From positions 3,286,001-3,350,000 of the forward strand of contig NC_017586.1 of the NCBI RefSeq assembly GCF_000240165.1: 64,000 nucleotides of DNA, given 5' to 3'. The position numbers and the translations under genes were made by a program. Source of the stretch: Streptantibioticus cattleyicolor NRRL 8057 = DSM 46488. GTDB lineage: Bacteria > Actinomycetota > Actinomycetes > Streptomycetales > Streptomycetaceae. The notes under the pieces were generated by a model. It had not been told where the DNA came from, searched no databases, and was given only the letters and a program-made list of their open reading frames with translations. Positions 1 through 9,315 of this stretch are shown here, in pieces (the first letter of the stretch is position 1; each line of letters opens with the position of its first letter).

Positions 1-300
1 CCGTCCCTTCCGCCCACGGTGGCGGAGGGCGGCACCACGGACCCGCACACGGCGGGGGGGAGCCCTCCCCCGGCGCGTGCGGGTTTCGTCGTGAGCAAAG
101 CTGTGGGCGGCGCCGTCCAACGTAACCTGGTCAAGAGGCGTCTGCGGCATCTCGTCCGCGACCGCCTGCCGGACCTCCCGCCCGGTAGCCTGGTGGTGGT
201 ACGGGCACTGCCCGGCGCCGCCGCGGCGGACCAGGAAACCCTGGCCCGCGACCTGGACGCCGCCCTGCGGCGCCTGCTGGGCGGAGGTGTCGCGCGATGA
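1..300 (+). CDS. rnpA: Ribonuclease P protein component (5' end outside window)
   Basis: This is the protein subunit of RNase P, which helps the catalytic RNA bind and cleave the 5' leader of precursor tRNAs. The reading frame is open from base 1, so the start codon lies upstream. The visible part contains the family core [23 protein letters not shown] (first residues around 20-42 of the visible frame), in which the RNR-type basic motif that contacts the RNA appears as QRNLVKRR. The stop codon overlaps the yidD start (ATGA). The neighbours yidD, yidC and jag form the usual rpmH-rnpA cluster beside oriC. A GTG at base 19 is internal and not a plausible start, because it would remove the conserved N-terminal part of the fold. 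Confidence 0.93.
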   Translation, partial: PSLPPTVAEGGTTDPHTAGGSPPPARAGFVVSKAVGGAVQRNLVKRRLRHLVRDRLPDLPPGSLVVVRALPGAAAADQETLARDLDAALRRLLGGGVAR

Positions 301-623
301 AATACCCGCTGCTGTGGCTGATCAAGCTCTACCAGTGGACCATCAGCCCGCTGCTCGGACCCGTCTGCAAGTACTACCCCTCCTGTTCCCACTACGGGTA
401 CGAGGCCATCGCGGTGCACGGAGCGGTCAAGGGGACGGCCCTGACCGCCTGGCGCATCCTGCGGTGCAACCCGTGGTCCCTCGGCGGTGTCGACCATGTG
501 CCGCCACGCAAACGCCCCCCGTGGCACGTCCGGCTGCGCCAAGCGCTGCGGAAGACCCCGGGGGCTCCCACCGCTGACGCCCACCGGGCCACCGAGACCC
601 AGCCCACTGCCCAAGGAGCCTGA
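297..623 (+). CDS. yidD: YidD, membrane protein insertion efficiency factor
   Basis: This small membrane-associated protein assists YidC-dependent insertion of inner-membrane proteins. The 108-residue product starts with the family signature: an amphipathic N-terminus (residues 1-25), then a Cys-rich segment with [14 protein letters not shown] (about 24-37) and RILRCNPW further on. The ATG overlaps the rnpA stop by four bases, so the two are translationally coupled. The C-terminal 30 residues are Thr/Ala/Pro-rich and longer than in enterobacterial homologues, which is common in actinobacteria. Confidence 0.94.
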   Translation: MKYPLLWLIKLYQWTISPLLGPVCKYYPSCSHYGYEAIAVHGAVKGTALTAWRILRCNPWSLGGVDHVPPRKRPPWHVRLRQALRKTPGAPTADAHRATETQPTAQGA

Positions 624-627
624 TTAA

Positions 628-1800
628 GTGGGAACGATCCTGAGTCCCCTCTACACCGCTGTTTCCTGGATCATCGTCCAGTTCCACTCGTTCTACAGCC
701 TGATCTTCAAGCCTGACAGCGGCTGGGCGTGGGGTCTGTCCATCGTCTCGCTGGTGATCGTGATCCGGATCTGCCTGATCCCGCTGTTCGTCAAGCAGAT
801 CAAGGCGACGCGGAACATGCAGGTGCTCCAGCCGAAGATGAAGGCGATCCAGGAGCGCTACAAGCACGACAAGCAGCGTCAGTCCGAAGAGATGATGAAG
901 CTGTACAAGGAGTCGGGCACCAACCCGCTCTCCAGCTGCTTGCCGATCCTTGTACAGTCCCCCTTCTTCATGTCGCTGTACGGCGTGCTGCACAACATCG
1001 CCACCGGCCACGAGGTCGGCGTCATCCACAGCCAGCTGCTGGACAGCGCCCGGCACGCGCACATCTTCGGTGCCCCGCTGTCGGTGACCTTCACCGACAG
1101 CGCCAACAAGATCGCCTCCCTCGGCGCCTCGGCGACCGATGTGCGGATCGTCACGGTCGTGATGATCGTCCTGATGTCGGCGTCGCAGTTCTACACGCAG
1201 CGCCAGCTGATGACGAAGAACGTCGACATGACGGTGAAGACGCCGTTCATGCAGCAGCAGAAGATGCTGATGTACGTCTTCCCGGTGATGTTCGCCGTCT
1301 TCGGCATCAACTTCCCGGTCGGTGTCCTCGTGTACTGGCTCACCACCAACGTGTGGACCATGGGTCAGCAGATGTTCGTCATCCGCCGCAACCCGACCCC
1401 GGGCAGCATCGCGTTCAAGGAGCGCCAGGAGCGGCTGCGCGCCAAGGGCAAGCTCGCCGAGGAGCCGGCCAAGGGTGCCGCCGCCAAGACCGCGGAGAGC
1501 GGCCAGCCGGTGCGCCGTCAGCAGCCCAAGCGGCAGTCCAAGTCCCAGCGGCAGACCGGCCCGGCCACGGCGAAGGGCGGCAAGGTCACGGGTACGGACG
1601 AGGAGCGGCCCGCCGAGAGCGGTGGCGCCGAGGCGTCCGACGAGGGCGCCGAGCAGCCGGCCAGGAGCGCCCAGGCCAAGCCGGGCCAGTCCGGGCAGCC
1701 GAAGTCCGGTCAGGGGAAGGGCGGCCAGGCCAAGGGCGGGCAGCCCAAGGCGGGCCAGCGCAAGGGCCCGCAGCGGTCCAAGTCTCCCTCGAAGAAGTAG
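628..1800 (+). CDS. yidC: Membrane protein insertase YidC/Oxa1 family
   Basis: YidC inserts and folds membrane proteins, alone or with SecYEG. The 390-residue product, GTG start five bases after yidD, has the short Gram-positive-type architecture: hydrophobic segments near residues 36-55, 105-125, 170-190 and 210-240, with the positively charged cytoplasmic loop after the second segment ([10 protein letters not shown]). The C-terminal 120 residues form a Lys/Gln/Gly-rich cytoplasmic tail with repeated GQ(P/A)K units, probably binding ribosomes or RNA by charge. No N-terminal periplasmic P1 domain is present, as expected outside Gram-negatives. Operon with rnpA and yidD. Confidence 0.95.
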   Translation: MGTILSPLYTAVSWIIVQFHSFYSLIFKPDSGWAWGLSIVSLVIVIRICLIPLFVKQIKATRNMQVLQPKMKAIQERYKHDKQRQSEEMMKLYKESGTNPLSSCLPILVQSPFFMSLYGVLHNIATGHEVGVIHSQLLDSARHAHIFGAPLSVTFTDSANKIASLGASATDVRIVTVVMIVLMSASQFYTQRQLMTKNVDMTVKTPFMQQQKMLMYVFPVMFAVFGINFPVGVLVYWLTTNVWTMGQQMFVIRRNPTPGSIAFKERQERLRAKGKLAEEPAKGAAAKTAESGQPVRRQQPKRQSKSQRQTGPATAKGGKVTGTDEERPAESGGAEASDEGAEQPARSAQAKPGQSGQPKSGQGKGGQAKGGQPKAGQRKGPQRSKSPSKK

Positions 1801-1839
1801 CGCGAAGCGCACAGAGCGCACATGGATAGGAGTCCATCC

Positions 1840-2349
1840 GTGACGGAAGGCACCACCCCCGTTGTCGAGGGCGAGGACGCCCTGACCCGCCTCGAGCAGG
1901 AAGGGGAGATCGCCGCCGACTACCTTGAGGGTCTGCTGGACATCGCCGACCTCGACGGTGACATCGACATGGACGTCGAGGGCGACCGGGCCGCCGTCTC
2001 GATCGTCGCCGAGTCCTCCACCCGTGACCTGCAGAAGCTGATCGGCCGGGACGGCGAGGTGCTGGAGGCGCTCCAGGAGCTCACCCGGCTCGCGGTGCAC
2101 CGGGAGACCGGCGACCGCAGCCGGCTGATGCTGGACATCGGCGGCTACCGGGCGCGCAAGCGGGCGGAGCTGACCGAGCTGGGCGCCAAGGCCGCCGAGG
2201 AGGTCAAGGGCACCGGTCAACCGGTCAAGCTGCGCCCGATGACCCCGTTCGAGCGCAAGGTCGTGCACGACGCGGTGGCCGCCGCCGGGATGCGCAGCGA
2301 GTCCGAGGGCGAGGAGCCGCAGCGCCGGGTCGTCGTCCTTCCGGCCTGA
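1840..2349 (+). CDS. jag: Jag/KhpB family RNA-binding protein (KH plus R3H domains)
   Basis: This single-stranded nucleic-acid binding protein of the Jag/KhpB family is linked in Gram-positives to cell elongation and division and is always found near yidC. The product of about 169 residues has a KH domain (core LIGRDGEVLEALQ) and a C-terminal R3H domain with the R-x3-H motif in FERKVVHDAV. I chose GTG at 1840 because AGGAG lies seven bases before it; the in-frame ATG at 1822 would start ahead of that ribosome site. The N-terminal Jag-N domain of firmicutes is absent. Last gene of the rnpA-yidD-yidC run. Confidence 0.9.
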   Translation: MTEGTTPVVEGEDALTRLEQEGEIAADYLEGLLDIADLDGDIDMDVEGDRAAVSIVAESSTRDLQKLIGRDGEVLEALQELTRLAVHRETGDRSRLMLDIGGYRARKRAELTELGAKAAEEVKGTGQPVKLRPMTPFERKVVHDAVAAAGMRSESEGEEPQRRVVVLPA

Positions 2350-2389
2350 CGCCGGAACCGGCCCGTACCCGCCCGGTTCCACCTCGATG

Positions 2390-2447
2390 ATCGGCCCCGT
2401 CTGGGGCCCGCGGACGAGTTCCGGGGGCCGAAGCAGACGGGGCCGAT
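2390..2447 (+). terminator. Inverted repeat, probable terminator after jag
   Basis: The 13-base arm ATCGGCCCCGTCT (2390-2402) is matched perfectly by its complement at 2435-2447, with further G/C-rich pairing inside the 32-base interior. There is no T-run, which is usual for Streptomyces hairpin terminators. Confidence 0.6.
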
Positions 2448-2546
2448 AGCTGTCAGCCTGGTAATGAGCGCCGGATGCCGTTGCCGAGCAGCGCCGAAGG
2501 CCGTTGCCGAATGCTGAAGGCGGTCACCACTCAAGAGGGTCATGAC

Positions 2547-3308
2547 ATGACTGCAAGTGAAGGGACGGTCCCCGTGACGGAGGCAGCCGAGCTTCCCCCC
2601 GCGCCCGAGGAGGCGCGTGCCGTCTTCGGTGAGCGCTTCGCCGACGCGGTGCGTTACGCAGAGCTGCTCGCCGACGCCGGGGTGCGCCGTGGGCTGATCG
2701 GCCCCCGTGAGGTTCCCCGGCTGTGGGCACGGCACCTGCTGAACTGCGCCGTCCTGTCCGACGTGGTGCCCAAGGGCGTCTCGGTGTGTGACGTGGGCTC
2801 CGGTGCCGGGCTGCCCGGGATCCCGCTGGCGCTGGCCCGGCCGGATCTGCGGATCACCCTGCTCGAACCGCTGCTGCGCCGGACGACCTTCCTCCAGGAG
2901 GTCGTCGATCTGCTGGGGCTGGAGAATGTCACCGTGGTGCGCGGCCGGGCCGAGGAGATGATCGGCCACCTTCAGCCGGTGGACGTGGTGACCGCCCGCG
3001 CGGTCGCGCCGCTGGACCGGCTGGCCGGCTGGGGCCTTCCGCTGCTCCGCCCGCACGGCGAGATGCTGGCGCTCAAGGGCGACACGGCCGAGGAGGAGCT
3101 GACCCACGCCCGGGCCGCGCTCGACCGGCTCGGCGCGGTGGACACCTCCGTGGTCCAGGCGGGTGTCGGCCTGGTGGATCCGCCGTCCACGGTGGTACGG
3201 GTACTGGTGGGGGAGAGCCCCGGCGGGGTACGGGCGGCCGCCCGCAGGGCCCGGGTGGCTCGGGCCAACCGCCCGGTGCGCAGCGGCGGGGGACGTCGGC
3301 GCCGCTGA
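2547..3308 (+). CDS. rsmG: 16S rRNA (guanine-N7)-methyltransferase RsmG (GidB)
   Basis: RsmG methylates G527 (E. coli numbering) of 16S rRNA with S-adenosylmethionine. The SAM-binding motif [18 protein letters not shown] is clear, and the conserved RHLLNC and VTARAVAPL segments are also present. I chose ATG 2547 because AAGAGGG sits about 8 bases before it; the frame stays open upstream but without a good site. The Arg-rich C-terminus (RSGGGRRRR) probably contacts RNA. Loss of rsmG gives low-level streptomycin resistance in Streptomyces, which is family knowledge and not visible here. Its place between jag and parA is the conserved order. Confidence 0.94.
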   Translation: MTASEGTVPVTEAAELPPAPEEARAVFGERFADAVRYAELLADAGVRRGLIGPREVPRLWARHLLNCAVLSDVVPKGVSVCDVGSGAGLPGIPLALARPDLRITLLEPLLRRTTFLQEVVDLLGLENVTVVRGRAEEMIGHLQPVDVVTARAVAPLDRLAGWGLPLLRPHGEMLALKGDTAEEELTHARAALDRLGAVDTSVVQAGVGLVDPPSTVVRVLVGESPGGVRAAARRARVARANRPVRSGGGRRRR

Positions 3309-3436
3309 GGCGGTTCGGGGGACGGCGGGGCGGTCGGCGTACGCCACGCGAGGTAGCCTCGTGTGCTCCATACAAACGGCCAAAACGACATATTTCGGAG
3401 TGTCGTGACCTCGGTGCACGGGCCGCTGTGCATCGT

Positions 3437-3450
3437 GTTTCACGTGAAAC
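3437..3450 (+). promoter_or_regulatory. parS site 1
   Basis: Exact GTTTCACGTGAAAC, the palindromic ParB-binding centromere sequence of Streptomyces. This copy lies in the leader between rsmG and parA, where bound ParB could also affect parAB transcription. Confidence 0.95.
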
Positions 3451-3533
3451 GTCGCTCCCTTCTGCCAGGAATCCTCAGCCGTGGCCGCGCAGCGGCCGAA
3501 GCGCGTGCACGTCGGCCCGCCCCCTCTGTGGCG

Positions 3534-3554
3534 TCATCCACAGGTTCATCCACA
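3534..3554 (+). promoter_or_regulatory. Pair of DnaA-box-like sequences upstream of parA
   Basis: TCATCCACA occurs twice, 12 bases apart (3534-3542 and 3546-3554). It differs by two bases from the Streptomyces DnaA box TTGTCCACA. The 3309-3638 leader holds these and parS site 1; I see no confident -35/-10 pair in it. Confidence 0.35.
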
Positions 3555-3638
3555 GGGGAGCGGGCCTCACTGGTTCATGACGCCGAAAGCATGGCAGGCT
3601 CTGAGCACTGTGAGCCTCCAGCCGAGGAGAGTGAATCC

Positions 3639-4682
3639 TTGCGTCCCGACGCCAGTACCGCGGGACCGATGACCGACCCGGTCCCCGGCCCCCGAAGTGA
3701 AACGACAGCGGAGGATGTTTCACGTGAAACACTGCCTCCCATGGACGACACCCCTATCGGCAGGGCCGCCCAGATGGCGGTGGAGGCCCTGGGGCGGGCA
3801 GGCGAGGGACTGCCCAGGCCCGAAGAGACCAGAGTCATCGTGGTCGCCAACCAGAAGGGCGGCGTGGGCAAGACCACGACCACGGTGAACATCGCCGCGT
3901 CACTCGCCCTGCACGGCGGACGGGTTCTCGTCGTCGACCTGGACCCGCAGGGCAACGCCTCCACCGCGCTGGGCATCGACCACCACGCCGAAGTCCCGTC
4001 CATCTACGACGTGTTGGTGGAGAGCAAACCACTCTCCGACGTGGTCCAGCCGGTACGGGACGTGGAGGGGCTCTTCTGCGCCCCGGCCACCATCGATCTG
4101 GCCGGTGCCGAGATCGAGCTGGTCTCGCTGGTGGCCCGGGAGAGCCGGCTGCAGCGCGCCATCGCCGCCTACGAGCAGCCGCTGGACTACATCCTCATCG
4201 ACTGCCCGCCGTCGCTGGGCCTGTTGACGGTGAACGCGCTCGTCGCCGGCGCCGAAGTGCTCATCCCGATCCAGTGCGAGTACTACGCCCTGGAGGGGCT
4301 GGGCCAACTGCTGCGCAACGTGGACCTGGTGCGCGGTCACCTCAACCCCAAGCTCCACGTCTCCACGATCCTGCTGACCATGTACGACGGCCGGACCCGG
4401 CTGGCCGCCCAGGTCGCGGACGAGGTGCGCAGCCACTTCGGCAAGGAGGTGCTGCGGACCAGCATTCCGCGCTCGGTCCGCATCTCCGAAGCCCCCAGCT
4501 ACGGGCAGACGGTGCTCACCTACGACCCGGGCTCCAGCGGGGCTCTCTCCTATCTGGAGGCGGCCCGGGAGATCGCGCTGCGGGGGGCCGGCATCTCCGT
4601 CGGCTATGAGGCGCAGGAAGCCCATATCGCTCGCCAGAACAATGAGTACGGCCAGCACACCATGTCGGAGGGGATCAAGTGA
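3639..4682 (+). CDS. parA: Chromosome partitioning ATPase ParA
   Basis: ParA is a Walker-type ATPase that positions ParB-parS complexes and, in Streptomyces, assembles along sporulating hyphae to segregate chromosomes. The deviant Walker A motif KGGVGKTT is at about residues 73-80, followed by [11 protein letters not shown] and the Walker B-like [11 protein letters not shown]. The start is uncertain: TTG 3639 follows GAGGAGAG by 8 bases and is preferred, ATG 3591 and ATG 3669 are alternatives, and the frame stays open to 3363. The first 60 residues are a variable tail encoded partly by an internal parS. The stop overlaps the parB start (GTGA), giving translational coupling. Confidence 0.95.
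   Translation: MRPDASTAGPMTDPVPGPRSETTAEDVSRETLPPMDDTPIGRAAQMAVEALGRAGEGLPRPEETRVIVVANQKGGVGKTTTTVNIAASLALHGGRVLVVDLDPQGNASTALGIDHHAEVPSIYDVLVESKPLSDVVQPVRDVEGLFCAPATIDLAGAEIELVSLVARESRLQRAIAAYEQPLDYILIDCPPSLGLLTVNALVAGAEVLIPIQCEYYALEGLGQLLRNVDLVRGHLNPKLHVSTILLTMYDGRTRLAAQVADEVRSHFGKEVLRTSIPRSVRISEAPSYGQTVLTYDPGSSGALSYLEAAREIALRGAGISVGYEAQEAHIARQNNEYGQHTMSEGIK
3717..3730 (+). promoter_or_regulatory. parS site 2, inside parA
   Basis: Exact match within the parA coding sequence. In the parA frame it encodes Val-Ser-Arg-Glu-Thr in the variable N-terminal tail. Confidence 0.95.
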
Positions 4683-5815
4683 CCGAGCGACGCAGGGGGT
4701 TGGGCCGAGGTCTCGGTGCGTTGATCCCCGCCGCGCCCACCGGAGCGGAACCCGGCCCCGCTGTCGGGGCACCGGTGACCTCACCGTCCGCGGTGCCGGT
4801 GCTGACGGCGGAACGGGGGGTGGCCGCCGCCAAGGTGGCCGGGCTGACGGAGAGCGGCGTACGAACCGCCGATCCCGCACCGCAGATCCCTGTTTCACGT
4901 GAAACCGAGGCCCCGAGCCCCAAGAAGGCCGAGCCCGAGCCGGCGTTGAACGAGGTGGTCGGCGCCCACTTCGCGGAGATTCCGCTCGACGCGATCGTCC
5001 CCAACCCACGCCAGCCACGGGCCTACTTCGACGAGGACGCCCTGGACGAACTGGTCACCTCCATCAAGGAGGTCGGCCTCCTCCAGCCGGTCGTGGTCCG
5101 TGAGACAGGCCCCGGCTCCTACGAGCTGATCATGGGGGAGCGCCGCTGGCGGGCCTGCCGGGAGGCGGGGCTGAAGCGGATCCCGGCGATCGTCCGGGCC
5201 ACCGAGGACGAGAAGCTGCTGCTGGACGCCTTGCTGGAGAACCTCCACCGGGCCCAGCTCAACCCGCTGGAAGAGGCCGCCGCCTACGACCAGTTGCTCA
5301 AGGACTTCCGCTGCACCCATGAGGAACTGGCGGACCGGATTGGCCGCTCCCGCTCCCAGGTCTCCAACACCCTGCGGCTGCTGAAGCTCTCCGCGCCGGT
5401 GCAGAGCAAGGTCGCCGCCGGGGTGCTCTCGGCCGGCCACGCCAGGGCGCTGCTGGGCCTGGACGACGTGGAGGCGCAGGACCGGCTGGCCCGGCGGATC
5501 GTCGCCGAGGGGTTGTCGGTGCGCTCGGTCGAGGAGATCGTCAATGTGATGGCCTCGGCGGCCAAGTCCGCCAAGCGCTCCAAGGGGCCACGGGCCGGCA
5601 AGCGGCTCTCCCCCGCCCTCAGCGATCTCGCCTCCCGCCTCTCCGACCGCCTCGACACCAGGGTCAAGGTGGACCTGGGGCAGCGCAAGGGAAAGATCGT
5701 GGTGGAGTTCGCCTCGATAGAGGATCTGGAGCGCATCCTCGGCTCGATCGCCCCCGGGGAGGGCAAGGTTCTCCAGAAGGGACTGGCCGCGGAGACCGAG
5801 GACCCCGCGTCCTGA
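4679..5815 (+). CDS. parB: Chromosome partitioning protein ParB (parS-binding CTPase)
   Basis: ParB binds parS and spreads along DNA as a CTP-dependent clamp, recruiting ParA and condensin. In the 378-residue product the ParB/Srx domain starts near residue 98 ([16 protein letters not shown]) with the CTP-binding motif GERRWRAC at 153-160. The helix-turn-helix follows around 210-240 ([16 protein letters not shown]), and a C-terminal dimerisation domain ends the protein. GTG start overlaps the parA stop. The first 90 residues are low-complexity and contain a parS-encoded VSRET. Fifteen exact parS copies lie in this window, its targets. Confidence 0.96.
   Translation: MTERRRGLGRGLGALIPAAPTGAEPGPAVGAPVTSPSAVPVLTAERGVAAAKVAGLTESGVRTADPAPQIPVSRETEAPSPKKAEPEPALNEVVGAHFAEIPLDAIVPNPRQPRAYFDEDALDELVTSIKEVGLLQPVVVRETGPGSYELIMGERRWRACREAGLKRIPAIVRATEDEKLLLDALLENLHRAQLNPLEEAAAYDQLLKDFRCTHEELADRIGRSRSQVSNTLRLLKLSAPVQSKVAAGVLSAGHARALLGLDDVEAQDRLARRIVAEGLSVRSVEEIVNVMASAAKSAKRSKGPRAGKRLSPALSDLASRLSDRLDTRVKVDLGQRKGKIVVEFASIEDLERILGSIAPGEGKVLQKGLAAETEDPAS
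4892..4905 (+). promoter_or_regulatory. parS site 3, inside parB
   Basis: Exact match in the parB coding sequence. It encodes VSRET in the low-complexity N-terminal region, so ParB has a binding site within its own gene. Confidence 0.95.
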
Positions 5816-5845
5816 CCGGCGCCGCCGTCGGCACAGCACGGAAGA

Positions 5846-5886
5846 AGGCGGGTCGCGCCCCACCAGCACGGCGCGACCCGCCTTTG
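5846..5886 (+). terminator. Terminator after parB
   Basis: A 14-base perfect stem (AGGCGGGTCGCGCC at 5846-5859 with its complement at 5870-5883) and a 10-base loop, followed by a short T-rich run. Confidence 0.8.
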
Positions 5887-5965
5887 TCCTGTCTTCGGTA
5901 TCGGCCGGGTCTCGGCCCGGTTACGATGCGGGTGGGTATGGCGCATCCACGGTGAAGGGTAGCCC

Positions 5966-6142
5966 ATGCGATCGGTGATCCCCGGTGGGATGAAACACGA
6001 GTGGCGCCCAGCGGCGTTGGTGGCCGCCGGACTGGGCCTGGGGGCGATGGGGGGCTTCCTCGTCGGCCTGCTGCGGGACCGGGGAACGCTCAAGGACGCC
6101 GGGTTCTCGAAGAGCTGCATGGTCACGAAGGCGAGGGCCTGA
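5966..6142 (+). CDS. Small single-pass membrane protein, unknown function
   Basis: A 58-residue frame begins at ATG 5966 with AAGGG about seven bases before it. An internal ATG at 5990 (MKHEWRP) is an alternative start. It contains one hydrophobic, glycine-rich segment (about residues 16-37), flanked by an RDRG basic stretch and a short polar tail. It ends four bases before the acetyltransferase start, so the two are probably cotranscribed. I recognise no family. Codon use (G/C in third positions) fits a real gene. Confidence 0.55.
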   Translation: MRSVIPGGMKHEWRPAALVAAGLGLGAMGGFLVGLLRDRGTLKDAGFSKSCMVTKARA

Positions 6143-6146
6143 CTCC

Positions 6147-6764
6147 ATGGGCCGACGGCTGGTCCCGCTGACGCTGGACAACCTCCCCGACCTCCCCAAG
6201 CGGTGCCGGTCCTGCGTCTTCTGGGAGCTCGATCCGGTCAGCGGTGAGGCCGCCACCCAGGCCGGGAAGCCGGAGCTGGAGAAGGAGGCGTGGATCTCCG
6301 CGGTGCTGCTGGAGTGGGGTTCGTGCGGCAGGGTCGTCTACGTCGACGACGTACCGGCCGGCTTCGTGCTCTACGCGCCCCCCGCCTACGTCCCCCGCTC
6401 CACCGCCTTCCCCACCAGCCCGGTCTCCCCCGACGCCGTACAGCTGATGACCTCGCGGATCCTGCCCGGCTTCCAGGGGCAGGGGCTGGGCCGCGTACTG
6501 GTGCAGACGGTGGCCAAGGACCTGGTGCGCAGGGGGTTCAAGGCCATCGAGGCGTTCGGCGACGCCCACTGGGAGGAGCCGAGCTGCATCCTGCCCGCCG
6601 ACCATCTGACGGCGGTGGGCTTCAAGACGGTACGACCGCACCCGCGCTTCCCACGGCTGCGGCTGGTTCTGCGCTCCACGTTGTCGTGGCGGGAGGATGT
6701 GGAGATGGCGATCGACCGGCTGCTCGGAGCGGTGCAGAAGGAGCCGGCGCTGCGGCCGTTGTAG
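6147..6764 (+). CDS. GNAT-family N-acetyltransferase
   Basis: Probable acetyl-CoA-dependent acetyltransferase of unknown substrate. The central region has the GNAT core: a beta-rich stretch RVVYVDDVPAGFVLYAPP, then the acetyl-CoA P-loop ILPGFQGQGLGRVLVQ (Q-x-x-G-x-G type, about residues 105-120). The Cys-containing N-terminus (KRCRSCVFWELDP) is typical of a conserved Streptomyces protein found between parB and trxA. It runs toward trxA, and the genes converge on the hairpin at 6798-6833. Confidence 0.85.
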   Translation: MGRRLVPLTLDNLPDLPKRCRSCVFWELDPVSGEAATQAGKPELEKEAWISAVLLEWGSCGRVVYVDDVPAGFVLYAPPAYVPRSTAFPTSPVSPDAVQLMTSRILPGFQGQGLGRVLVQTVAKDLVRRGFKAIEAFGDAHWEEPSCILPADHLTAVGFKTVRPHPRFPRLRLVLRSTLSWREDVEMAIDRLLGAVQKEPALRPL

Positions 6765-6782
6765 GGCGACGGCTCCCTGGAG

Positions 6783-6796
6783 GTTTCACGTGAAAC
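6783..6796 (+). promoter_or_regulatory. parS site 4
   Basis: Exact match in the short gap between the acetyltransferase gene and the convergent terminator, ending one base before the terminator stem. Confidence 0.95.
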
Positions 6797-6797
6797 A

Positions 6798-6833
6798 CGA
6801 GGGCGGAACACCCGAACGGGTGCTCCGCCCTCG
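6798..6833. terminator. Bidirectional terminator between acetyltransferase gene and trxA
   Basis: Arms of 16 bases (CGAGGGCGGAACACCC at 6798-6813; complement at 6818-6833) pair with one mismatch around a GAAC loop, between convergent genes. Confidence 0.8.
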
Positions 6834-6856
6834 TCGTTCGCGCGGTGCGCCGCGGT

Positions 6857-7192
6857 TCAGCCCTTGGCGGCGAGGAAGTCGGCCAGGTCGCGCTCGATGG
6901 CGGCCTTCGGCTTGGCGCCGACGATGGTCTTGGCGACCTCGCCACCCTGGTAGACGTTCATCGTCGGGATCGACATGACGCCGTACTTGGTGGTGGTCTC
7001 GGGGTTCTGGTCGATGTTGAGCTTGGCGATCAGGATCTCGTCGTGCTCGGCCGCGATGGCCTCCAGCGAGGGGGCGACCTGACGGCACGGGCCGCACCAC
7101 TCGGCCCAGAAGTCCACGAGCACGGGCTTGTCGCTGTTGAGGACCTTCTCCTCGAAGTCGGCGTCGGTCACGGTGATGATGGCACCGGCCAT
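6857..7192 (-). CDS. trxA: Thioredoxin
   Basis: A 111-residue cytoplasmic disulfide reductase. The active site WCGPC is at residues 32-36, preceded by PVLVDFWAE, and the cis-proline motif SIPT is present. I chose ATG 7192 because AAGGAG sits 7 bases before it; the upstream TTG (7198) would overlap that spacing. It follows trxB on the same strand with a 49-base gap, so reductase and substrate are made together, as in other streptomycetes where the pair is under redox control. Confidence 0.96.
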   Translation of the reverse strand: MAGAIITVTDADFEEKVLNSDKPVLVDFWAEWCGPCRQVAPSLEAIAAEHDEILIAKLNIDQNPETTTKYGVMSIPTMNVYQGGEVAKTIVGAKPKAAIERDLADFLAAKG

Positions 7193-7241
7193 GGTCAATC
7201 TCCTTCAGCGGTGGGTCGGGGGAGAGGGAAAGGGGGGTGGG

Positions 7242-8222
7242 TCAGAGGGCGGCTGCGGCCTTCTCCGGCTCGGCGGTCTCCTCCGGGCGGTCGCTCAGCG
7301 CCGCCAGGTAGCGCTCGGCGTCCAGCGCGGCCGAGCAGCCGGTGCCGGCGGCGGTGATCGCCTGCCGGTAGGTGTGGTCGACGACGTCACCGGCGGCGAA
7401 GACACCCGCGAGGTTGGTGCGGGTGCTGGGCGCCTCCACCTTCAGGTAACCCTCCTCGTCGAGGTCGAGCTGGCCCTTGAAGAGCTCGGTCCGCGGGTCG
7501 TGGCCGATCGCGATGAACAGGCCGGTGACCGGGAGCTTGGAGGTGGCGCCGGTGCGCACGTTGCGCAGCGTGAGGCCGGACAGCTTGCCGTCGCCGTGGA
7601 TCTCGGAGACCTCGCTGTCCCAGATGAAGGAGATCTTCGGGTCGGCGAAGGCGCGCTCCTGCATCGCCTTGGAGGCACGCAGGGTGTCACGGCGGTGGAC
7701 GATCGTCACCGACTTGGCGAAGCGGGAGAGGAAGGTGGCCTCCTCCATGGCGGTGTCGCCGCCGCCCACCACGACGATGTCCTGGTCCTTGAAGAAGAAG
7801 CCGTCGCAGGTGGCGCACCACGAGACGCCACGGCCGGAGAAGGTGTCCTCGTTGGGGAGGCCCAGCTTGCGGTAGCCGGAGCCGGTGGCGACGATCACGG
7901 ACTTGGCGCGGTGCACGGTGCCGGCGGAGTCGGTGACCAGCTTGATGTCACCGGTGAGGTCGACCTCGACCACGTCGTCCGGGATCAGCTCGGCGCCGAA
8001 GCGTTCCGCCTGCGCGCGCATGTTGTCCATCAGGTCGGGGCCCATGATCCCGTCGCGGAACCCGGGGAAGTTCTCCACCTCGGTGGTGTTCATCAGCGCA
8101 CCGCCCGCGGTGACCGCGCCTTCGAACACCAGCGGCTTCAGGGAGGCACGGGCGGTGTAGAGCGCGGCCGTATAGCCCGACGGACCGGACCCGATGATGA
8201 TCACGTTGCGGACGTCGCTCAC
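7242..8222 (-). CDS. trxB: Thioredoxin-disulfide reductase
   Basis: NADPH- and FAD-dependent flavoenzyme that reduces TrxA. The 326-residue product has the FAD-binding [12 protein letters not shown] (residues 11-22), the redox pair CATC (C136 and C139), the NADPH-binding [12 protein letters not shown], and the C-terminal FAD motif [13 protein letters not shown] 8222 is preceded by GAGGA; a longer open frame to 8291 lacks a good ribosome site. The C-terminal [14 protein letters not shown] is an actinobacterial extension. Confidence 0.96.
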   Translation of the reverse strand: MSDVRNVIIIGSGPSGYTAALYTARASLKPLVFEGAVTAGGALMNTTEVENFPGFRDGIMGPDLMDNMRAQAERFGAELIPDDVVEVDLTGDIKLVTDSAGTVHRAKSVIVATGSGYRKLGLPNEDTFSGRGVSWCATCDGFFFKDQDIVVVGGGDTAMEEATFLSRFAKSVTIVHRRDTLRASKAMQERAFADPKISFIWDSEVSEIHGDGKLSGLTLRNVRTGATSKLPVTGLFIAIGHDPRTELFKGQLDLDEEGYLKVEAPSTRTNLAGVFAAGDVVDHTYRQAITAAGTGCSAALDAERYLAALSDRPEETAEPEKAAAAL

Positions 8223-8436
8223 GACTACTTCCTCGTCTCTGCCGACTGTGTTGGTCCCTTGCGGGGATGGTGGCCCCTGGCGGGGGATCACCCGGCGGGA
8301 ATCTCACCCCGCCTAACGGATCCTACGGCCCTGGCATTCCCGCCCCTTCGGTTCGCGTGTCCCGCGGGGCGGCGGCCCATGCTTCGGCAAGCGCGTCCGC
8401 GCAGGCCACGACGGATTCACCGGGCGGGGGCGGGCT

Positions 8437-9315
8437 TCAGGAACGGTCGTACGTCTGCCGCGTGAGCACCGTGCCGGGGCCCGGCGACCCGGAGGAGACA
8501 CAGGAGGCGTCGACCACGTAGGCGTCCACTTTGGCGCCGTCGCCGGGGTGCGGGAACACCACCAGGTAGGAGGCGTGCCCCTGGTAGCTGCCCCCGGCCG
8601 AGGCGAGCGGTGCTTCACCGCGGCCGGTGCCCTTGAGCACGCAGCCCGGGACACCCGGCGCGACGTGTGCCGTAAAGGGCGTGTTGACGCCGGTGTGCGG
8701 GGCGGCGGTCCCGGCGCCCGTACCCGGGGTTCCGGCGAGCAGTTGGTGCACCCGTACCGGCAGCTCGGTGCCGGAGAAGGCGGCGGCCTGCCGCGAGGTA
8801 CCGGTGACCGCGGGGCCCGAGGTCAGGGAGTAGGTGAGGAGTCCACCGAAGGCGAGCACCGCGGCACCCGCCGCACCGGTGAGCGCCAGACGGGCCCGGC
8901 GCCGACGCGGCCGACCGCGCCCCGGACCCGTGGCGGCGGTGGGGTGCCCCTCGGGCCGACGTCCCGCCGTGGCCGCTGTTTCACGTGAAACAGCGCCCGC
9001 CGCCCCATCGGTTTCACGTGAAACAGGCTCGGTCGCGGGGGCTTCCGGGGCCGGGGTGGTGGCGCTGATCAGTGCCTCGGCGGCCAGCGCGGCGTCGATG
9101 CGGCCGGCGATCTCCTCGGGCATGCGCGGCGGACCGGGCAGGGTGCCGAGGAGGCCGCGGATCTCGTCGAGGGAGTCGCGGACCTCGGTGCACAGTACGC
9201 AGACGGCGAGGTGACCGCGGAGATCGGCGGAGCGCTCGGGCGGCAGGATGCCCTCGGCGAGCGCGGAGATCTCGGCCACCTCCGGGTGGCCGTTCGTGTC
9301 GGGCGGGGATGTCAC
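8437..9315 (-). CDS. Zinc-type anti-sigma factor, cognate to SigM
   Basis: Membrane-anchored regulator expected to bind and silence the ECF sigma factor encoded upstream. The cytoplasmic ZAS domain has the H-x3-C-x2-C motif (H35, C39, C42). A linker holding two parS-encoded VSRET units follows, then one transmembrane segment (about 142-165, after an Arg-rich stop) and an extracellular domain with two cysteines (about 230 and 275). Its GTG start overlaps the sigM stop (GTGA). In S. coelicolor the equivalent anti-sigma factor of SigM is RsmA; I leave the symbol blank because this product is longer and I could not compare directly. Confidence 0.82.
   Translation of the reverse strand: MTSPPDTNGHPEVAEISALAEGILPPERSADLRGHLAVCVLCTEVRDSLDEIRGLLGTLPGPPRMPEEIAGRIDAALAAEALISATTPAPEAPATEPVSRETDGAAGAVSRETAATAGRRPEGHPTAATGPGRGRPRRRRARLALTGAAGAAVLAFGGLLTYSLTSGPAVTGTSRQAAAFSGTELPVRVHQLLAGTPGTGAGTAAPHTGVNTPFTAHVAPGVPGCVLKGTGRGEAPLASAGGSYQGHASYLVVFPHPGDGAKVDAYVVDASCVSSGSPGPGTVLTRQTYDRS
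8978..8991 (+). promoter_or_regulatory. parS site 5, inside anti-sigma gene
   Basis: Exact match in the linker region of the anti-sigma factor gene; read on the minus strand it encodes VSRET. Confidence 0.95.
9011..9024 (+). promoter_or_regulatory. parS site 6, inside anti-sigma gene
   Basis: Exact match 33 bases from site 5 in the same coding sequence and the same reading phase, giving a second VSRET. Confidence 0.95.

Noticed and set aside
427-2382. Long minus-strand frame over yidC and jag
   Set aside because: Antisense artefact of high third-position GC; product is Leu/Arg/His-rich without motifs.
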